DNA of 64,000 nt, taken from Methylobacterium sp. DB0501 (GTDB taxonomy: Bacteria > Pseudomonadota > Alphaproteobacteria > Rhizobiales > Beijerinckiaceae). Below the pieces are notes generated by a model, which ran no database searches, had not been told where the DNA came from, and saw only the letters and a list, made by a program, of their open reading frames with translations. Positions 60,463 to 64,000 of this stretch are shown here, piece after piece. The stretch is taken from positions 1-64,000 of the forward strand of contig NZ_JAAKGV010000003.1 in the NCBI RefSeq assembly GCF_011043735.1. Direction: 5' to 3'. Position 1 is the first letter of the stretch, and every line of letters begins with the position of its first letter. The translations under genes were made by a program, and so were the position numbers.

Positions 60463-61377
60463 ATGGGCCTACTGGACGGCAAGGTCGCGCTCGTCACCGG
60501 GGCCGGCGGCGGCATCGGGCGGGAGATCGCCCTCGCCATGGCGCTCGCCGGCGCCCGGGTGGTGGTCAACGACGTCGGCGCGAGCCTGAGCGGACTCGGC
60601 GAGACCTCGGCGACGCCGGGCGAGCAGACCCGCGCCATCATCGAGCAGCGCGGCGGTCAGGCGGTGGTCAACACCGACACCGTGGCCGAGTGGGCGGCGG
60701 CGCAAGCCATGGTGGCGACGGCCCTCGACGCCTTCGGCCGCCTCGACATCGTGGTCAACAATGCCGGCATCCTGCGCGACCAGATCTTCCACAAGATGAC
60801 CCCGGAGGAATGGCTCGCCGTCATCAACGTCCACCTCAACGGCAGCTTCTTCGTCTCCCGCGCCGCCGCCGAGACCTTCCGGAAGCAGGGATCGGGGGCC
60901 TACGTCCACATGACCTCGACCTCGGGCCTGATCGGCAATATCGGCCAGGCGAACTATTCCGCGGCCAAGCTCGGCGTCGCCGCCCTGTCGAAGTCGATCG
61001 CCCTCGACATGGGCCGCTTCGGCGTGCGCTCGAACTGCATTGCGCCCTTCGCCTGGAGCCGGATGACGAGCTCGATCCCCGCCGAGACGCCGGAGCAGAA
61101 GGCTCGCGTCGCCAAGCTCCAGGCGATGGGGCCGGAGAAGAACGCGCCGCTCGCGGTCTTCCTCGCCTCCGACGCCGCGAGCGGCATCACCGGCCAGATC
61201 TTCGCCGCCCGCCACAACGAGCTGTTCGTGTTCAACCACCCCCGCCCGGTGCGCGGGGTGCACCGTTCCGAGGGCTGGACGCCGGAGACCATCGCCGAGC
61301 ACGGGATGCCGGCGCTCTCGGGCCACCTCGCCCCCCTCGACCGCAGCCCCGACGTCTTCTCCTGGGATCCGGTGTGA
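60463..61377 (+). CDS. SDR-family 3-hydroxyacyl-CoA dehydrogenase-like protein
   Basis: This 304-residue SDR has GKVALVTGAGGGIGREIALA, RVVVNDVGASLSGLG (as in the MFE-2 type enzymes), DIVVNNAGILRDQIFHKMTP and the catalytic triad region HMTSTSGLIGNIGQANYSAA. It resembles peroxisomal multifunctional-enzyme-type hydroxyacyl-CoA dehydrogenases. AGGAGGG lies 5 bases upstream of the ATG. Confidence 0.85.
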   Translation: MGLLDGKVALVTGAGGGIGREIALAMALAGARVVVNDVGASLSGLGETSATPGEQTRAIIEQRGGQAVVNTDTVAEWAAAQAMVATALDAFGRLDIVVNNAGILRDQIFHKMTPEEWLAVINVHLNGSFFVSRAAAETFRKQGSGAYVHMTSTSGLIGNIGQANYSAAKLGVAALSKSIALDMGRFGVRSNCIAPFAWSRMTSSIPAETPEQKARVAKLQAMGPEKNAPLAVFLASDAASGITGQIFAARHNELFVFNHPRPVRGVHRSEGWTPETIAEHGMPALSGHLAPLDRSPDVFSWDPV

Positions 61378-61379
61378 CC

Positions 61380-62546
61380 ATGACGATCAACGGACGCGCC
61401 CACATCGTCGGGGCCTACGAGCACCCGACCCGCAAGGCCCCGGACAAGTCCGTGGCCCAGCTCCACGCCGAATCCGCCGCCGGGGCGCTGGCGGATGCGG
61501 GCCTCACCAAGGACGACGTCGACGGCTATTTCTGCGCCGGCGACGCGCCGGGGCTCGGGCCGCTGGCGATGGCCGACTACATGAACCTGCGCCTGCGCCA
61601 CCTCGACAGCACGGATATCGGCGGCGCTTCCTACATCGCCCACGTGGCCCACGCGGCGCAGGCCATCGCGATGGGGCGGTGCAACGTCGCGCTGATCACG
61701 CTCGCCGGCCGGCCGCGCAGCGCCGGCCATTCCGGTACCGCGGCCCGGCCCGTGATCGCCGACGCACCCGACAGCCCGTGGGAGACGCCGTTCGGCCCGA
61801 CCACCGTCAACCTCTACGCGATGTGCGCGCGGCGGCACATGCACGAGTTCGGCACGACCCCGGAGCAGCTCGCCTGGATCAAGGTCGCGGCCTCGCACCA
61901 CGCGCAGCACAACCCGCACGCCATGCTGCGCGACGTGGTGAGCGTCGAGGACGTGCTGGCCTCGCCGATGGTCGCCGATCCGCTGCACCGGCTCGATTGC
62001 TGCGTCGTCAGCGACGGCGGCGGCGCACTGGTGGTGGCGCGGCCCGAGATCGCCCGCAGCCTCAAGCGCCCGCTGGTCCGGGTCATGGGAGCGGGCGAGG
62101 CGCAGAAGGGGCAACTCGGCGGCGAGGTCGACCTGACGTATTCGGCGGCCCGGATCTCCGGTCCCGCGGCCTTCGCGGAGGCCGGCGTAGCCCCGGCCGA
62201 CATCCAGTACGCCTCGATCTACGACAGCTTCACCATCACGGTGCTGATGCAGCTCGAGGATCTGGGCTTCTGCGAGAAGGGGCAGGGCGGGCGCTTCGTC
62301 GCCGACGGCAACCTGATCGCCGGGACCGGCCGGCTGCCGTTCAACACCGACGGCGGCGGCCTGTGCAACAACCACCCGGCCAATCGGGGCGGGATCACCA
62401 AGGTGATCGAGGCGGTGCGCCAGCTGCGGGGCGAGGCGCATCCGGCGGTGCAGGTGAGGGATTGCGCCCTGGCCGTCGCGACCGGCATCGGCGGCCTGCT
62501 CGGCAGCCGCCACGGCGCCGCGACCCTGGTGCTGGGACGGGAGTGA
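61380..62546 (+). CDS. Thiolase-family protein paired with a DUF35 protein
   Basis: This 388-residue thiolase-fold protein has SVAQLHAESAAGALADAGLT, DVDGYFCAGDAPGLGPLAMA, an IYDSFTITVLMQLEDLGFCE stretch, GRLPFNTDGGGLCNNHPANR and ATGIGGLLGSRHGAATLVLG. The His in NNHPAN matches the family active-site His. Members paired with DUF35 proteins often act on bulky beta-keto acyl-CoA or perform retro-aldol/thiolysis. A GTG at 61374 overlapping the previous stop is an alternative start. Confidence 0.82.
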   Translation: MTINGRAHIVGAYEHPTRKAPDKSVAQLHAESAAGALADAGLTKDDVDGYFCAGDAPGLGPLAMADYMNLRLRHLDSTDIGGASYIAHVAHAAQAIAMGRCNVALITLAGRPRSAGHSGTAARPVIADAPDSPWETPFGPTTVNLYAMCARRHMHEFGTTPEQLAWIKVAASHHAQHNPHAMLRDVVSVEDVLASPMVADPLHRLDCCVVSDGGGALVVARPEIARSLKRPLVRVMGAGEAQKGQLGGEVDLTYSAARISGPAAFAEAGVAPADIQYASIYDSFTITVLMQLEDLGFCEKGQGGRFVADGNLIAGTGRLPFNTDGGGLCNNHPANRGGITKVIEAVRQLRGEAHPAVQVRDCALAVATGIGGLLGSRHGAATLVLGRE

Positions 62547-62551
62547 GACAC

Positions 62552-63016
62552 ATGACGCAAGTTCCCCCGAACCCGATTCCCTCGACCCGTATCCCCTTGC
62601 GCGACGGCGACTGGCCCGATCCGCCGGCGAGCCCCGAAACCGCGCCCTTCGTGGAGGCGGCCCGGGAGGGCCGGTTCCTGCTGCGCCGCTGCAGAGCCTG
62701 CGGCAAGGCGCATTGGTATCCGCGGAGCTTGTGCCCGTTCTGCTTCGGGGAGACCGCCTGGGAGGAGGCGTCCGGCGACGGCACGATCTACAGCTGTACC
62801 GTGCTCGCCCGCGAGGAGCCGCCCCGCACGATCGCCTACGTCACCCTGGCCGAGGGGCCGACGATGATGACGAGCGTGGTCGATTGCGACGCCCGGGACC
62901 TGGCGGTCGGCCGGCCGGTGCGCCTCGTCTTCGCGCGCTCGCGCAACGGGACACCTGTGCCGTGCTTCCGGCCGGCCGGCACCGACGCGCCGCCGGGGAC
63001 CGGTCCGGCTTCCTGA
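62552..63016 (+). CDS. DUF35 OB-fold/zinc-ribbon acyl-CoA-associated protein
   Basis: This 154-residue protein has a helical N-terminus (ETAPFVEAAREGRFLLRRCR), a zinc ribbon with CRACGKAHWYPRSLCPFC (two CxxC pairs) and an OB fold (GTIYSCTVLAREEPPRTIAY). Its type binds acyl-CoA and forms complexes with thiolase-like partners. It starts 5 bases after the thiolase stop and probably ends the operon; a hairpin follows at 63068. Confidence 0.88.
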   Translation: MTQVPPNPIPSTRIPLRDGDWPDPPASPETAPFVEAAREGRFLLRRCRACGKAHWYPRSLCPFCFGETAWEEASGDGTIYSCTVLAREEPPRTIAYVTLAEGPTMMTSVVDCDARDLAVGRPVRLVFARSRNGTPVPCFRPAGTDAPPGTGPAS

Positions 63017-63332
63017 GCCGGAAGGCGCCTGCTGCGTGCGAGCGGCGCCGATGCGGGCCTCACGCCCGCCGTCCCGGGTCCCACGTCCTCGACCCGGGAC
63101 GGCGCCGGCGAGCCGATGCCCGTCAGGTCGATCGATGGGATGTCCCCGGCGCCGGGTCGAAATTTGGCGTGGATTGTGAAGGAAACAATTCCTTGTTTTC
63201 TTGCGTACCTTAAGCGGGTTGCTGCATTGACGCAAGGCTTGAATTCAGCACCCCTTCGTAATCATGGCTCATTAATAATAAATTAACTTCATTAAACTAA
63301 AATACTATGAAGCGAATATCTATGGGCTTCAC
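63017..63332. promoter_or_regulatory. Operon end and AT-rich chemoreceptor promoter region
   Basis: The 5' half holds the terminator-like hairpin at 63068-63103. A small AAGGAA/TTCCTT hairpin lies at 63179-63194. From about 63225 the sequence becomes markedly AT-rich for this genome (for example TTAATAATAAATTAACTTCA), consistent with a promoter for the chemoreceptor gene at 63333. A TTGACG hexamer is at about 63227; its -10 partner is unclear. Confidence 0.5.
63068..63103 (+). terminator. Hairpin after the acyl-CoA operon
   Basis: GCCGTCCCGGGTC (63068-63080) pairs perfectly with GACCCGGGACGGC (63091-63103), with a 10-base loop. No T-run follows. Confidence 0.55.
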
Positions 63333-64000
63333 ATGTTTAGGAACGCAACGATTCGTGCCCGGCTCTATGTCGGCTTCGGTTCATTGGTGCTGATCGCAGC
63401 CGTCATCGGCGCATTTTCAATTCAGCAACAATCGGAAATCGGGAGGCAATATGAACGCCGCTCCACCCTGGATCAGGTGGCGCGCCGGATCCTGTCGGTG
63501 CAGGGCGCGTCGATCGCGCTGACCGGAGAGGCCGAGCAGTACCGGCTCGCGCCCACCCCGGAGAAGATCGCCTCGATGGAGGCGGCGCGGCAGGGCATCG
63601 AGGCGGGGAGCCGCGACCTCGTCGAGCACGCGGTGTCCGAGGAGCGGCGCAGGATCTATGCCGCCATCCAGGGTCATGCGCGCGACCTGAAGCCCGAACT
63701 CGGGAAGCTGGTCGCCGCCGGCCGGGTGATGGCGGAGGCGAAGGCGACCCTGTTCACCGGCGGGGACGAGCTGACCCGGTCGACCTCGGCCCTCGTGGCC
63801 GAGATGCGCGCCCGCGGCACCGACGCGCAGATCCTCCAGGCCGCCGTGACCGAGAGCGCGATGCTGCTGGTCCGGGTCGCCAACTGGCGCTTCCTCGCCA
63901 CCCAGGACCCGAACGGCCCGGCGACCTTCGCCACCAATGCCGGCAAGGCGGAGGTGGTGCTGAAGGCCATGCGCGCGCTCGATCCGGCGGGGTCCTTCGC
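63333..64000 (+). CDS. Methyl-accepting chemotaxis protein, N-terminal part (runs off window)
   Basis: The frame opens at an ATG after an AT-rich leader and remains open to the window end (222 codons). It starts FRNATIRARLYVGFGSLVLI, a typical cytosolic tail plus first membrane helix (VLIAAVIGAFSIQQQSE) of chemoreceptors. A long helical periplasmic sensor follows (RRSTLDQVARRILSVQGASI; LVEHAVSEERRRIYAAIQGH). The HAMP and signalling domains must lie beyond base 64000. Codon usage shifts to lower GC only in the first 30 codons. Confidence 0.8.
   Translation, partial: MFRNATIRARLYVGFGSLVLIAAVIGAFSIQQQSEIGRQYERRSTLDQVARRILSVQGASIALTGEAEQYRLAPTPEKIASMEAARQGIEAGSRDLVEHAVSEERRRIYAAIQGHARDLKPELGKLVAAGRVMAEAKATLFTGGDELTRSTSALVAEMRARGTDAQILQAAVTESAMLLVRVANWRFLATQDPNGPATFATNAGKAEVVLKAMRALDPAGSF

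Overview
The window is very GC-rich, and its gene content points to a pink-pigmented facultative methylotroph of the genus Methylobacterium or a close relative (Alphaproteobacteria). The main evidence is a near-complete set of tetrahydromethanopterin (H4MPT)/methylofuran C1-oxidation genes (fae, mtdB, mch, fhcBADC, beta-RFAP synthase). It is supported by a PQQ-alcohol-dehydrogenase-associated transport cluster, an MxaD-like protein and several alphaproteobacterial small families (NepR, DUF3597, BLUF).

Layout. (1) 1-1301: the 3' end of a group II intron with its maturase C-terminus, a palindrome-rich spacer, a possible 28-codon ORF, a nested hairpin and a lone BrnA-like antitoxin. (2) 1440-6894, minus strand: seven close genes reading DUF2380 protein, MfnB, MfnE-like kinase, dihydropteroate-synthase-like protein, DUF447 protein, MxaD-like protein and a YVTN beta-propeller. 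Cofactor synthesis is thus linked to methanol-oxidation accessory proteins. (3) 7045-12424, plus strand: the PQQ-linked ABC system (binding protein, beta-propeller, cupredoxin-like protein, small Cys protein, ATPase, permease, unknown exported protein) with no dehydrogenase in view. (4) 12673-17142, minus: fhcB-fhcA-fhcD-fhcC with overlapping ends, divergent from beta-RFAP synthase. (5) 18442-27393: a GFA-family gene, then mtdB-orfY-mch-orf5-orf7-fae, a HisA-like gene and an MfnF-family gene. Formaldehyde is captured by Fae, oxidised by MtdB and Mch, and released as formate by Fhc, with the carriers made by the neighbouring biosynthetic genes. (6) 27402-46038: mixed chromosomal genes, including a BLUF photoreceptor, a Rieske oxygenase, a RidA-PotF pair, GST, pnp-rpsO, an acetate-type symporter with its DUF485 partner, an OYE-type reductase divergent from an AraC regulator, DUF2254, a NepR-like protein, a PLA2-like secreted protein and an SDR. 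(7) 46223-47280: a small islet bracketed by a 114-bp direct duplication. (8) 47502-53204: a GntR-controlled sugar ABC transporter and an aldo/keto reductase. (9) 53564-63016: an IclR-controlled acyl-CoA catabolic cluster of unknown substrate. (10) 63333-64000: the start of a chemoreceptor gene that runs off the window.

Intergenic spaces hold several related palindromic repeat elements. No tRNA, rRNA, CRISPR array or complete insertion sequence was seen.

The observations I would follow first are: an in-frame proline-rich/amphipathic extension directly after the amber stop of fae; the duplicated islet at 46371-47280; the operon joining methylofuran/H4MPT synthesis to MxaD and a beta-propeller; and the orphan PQQ-type exporter cluster. 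All functional statements rest on recognised sequence motifs and family knowledge. No database search was run.
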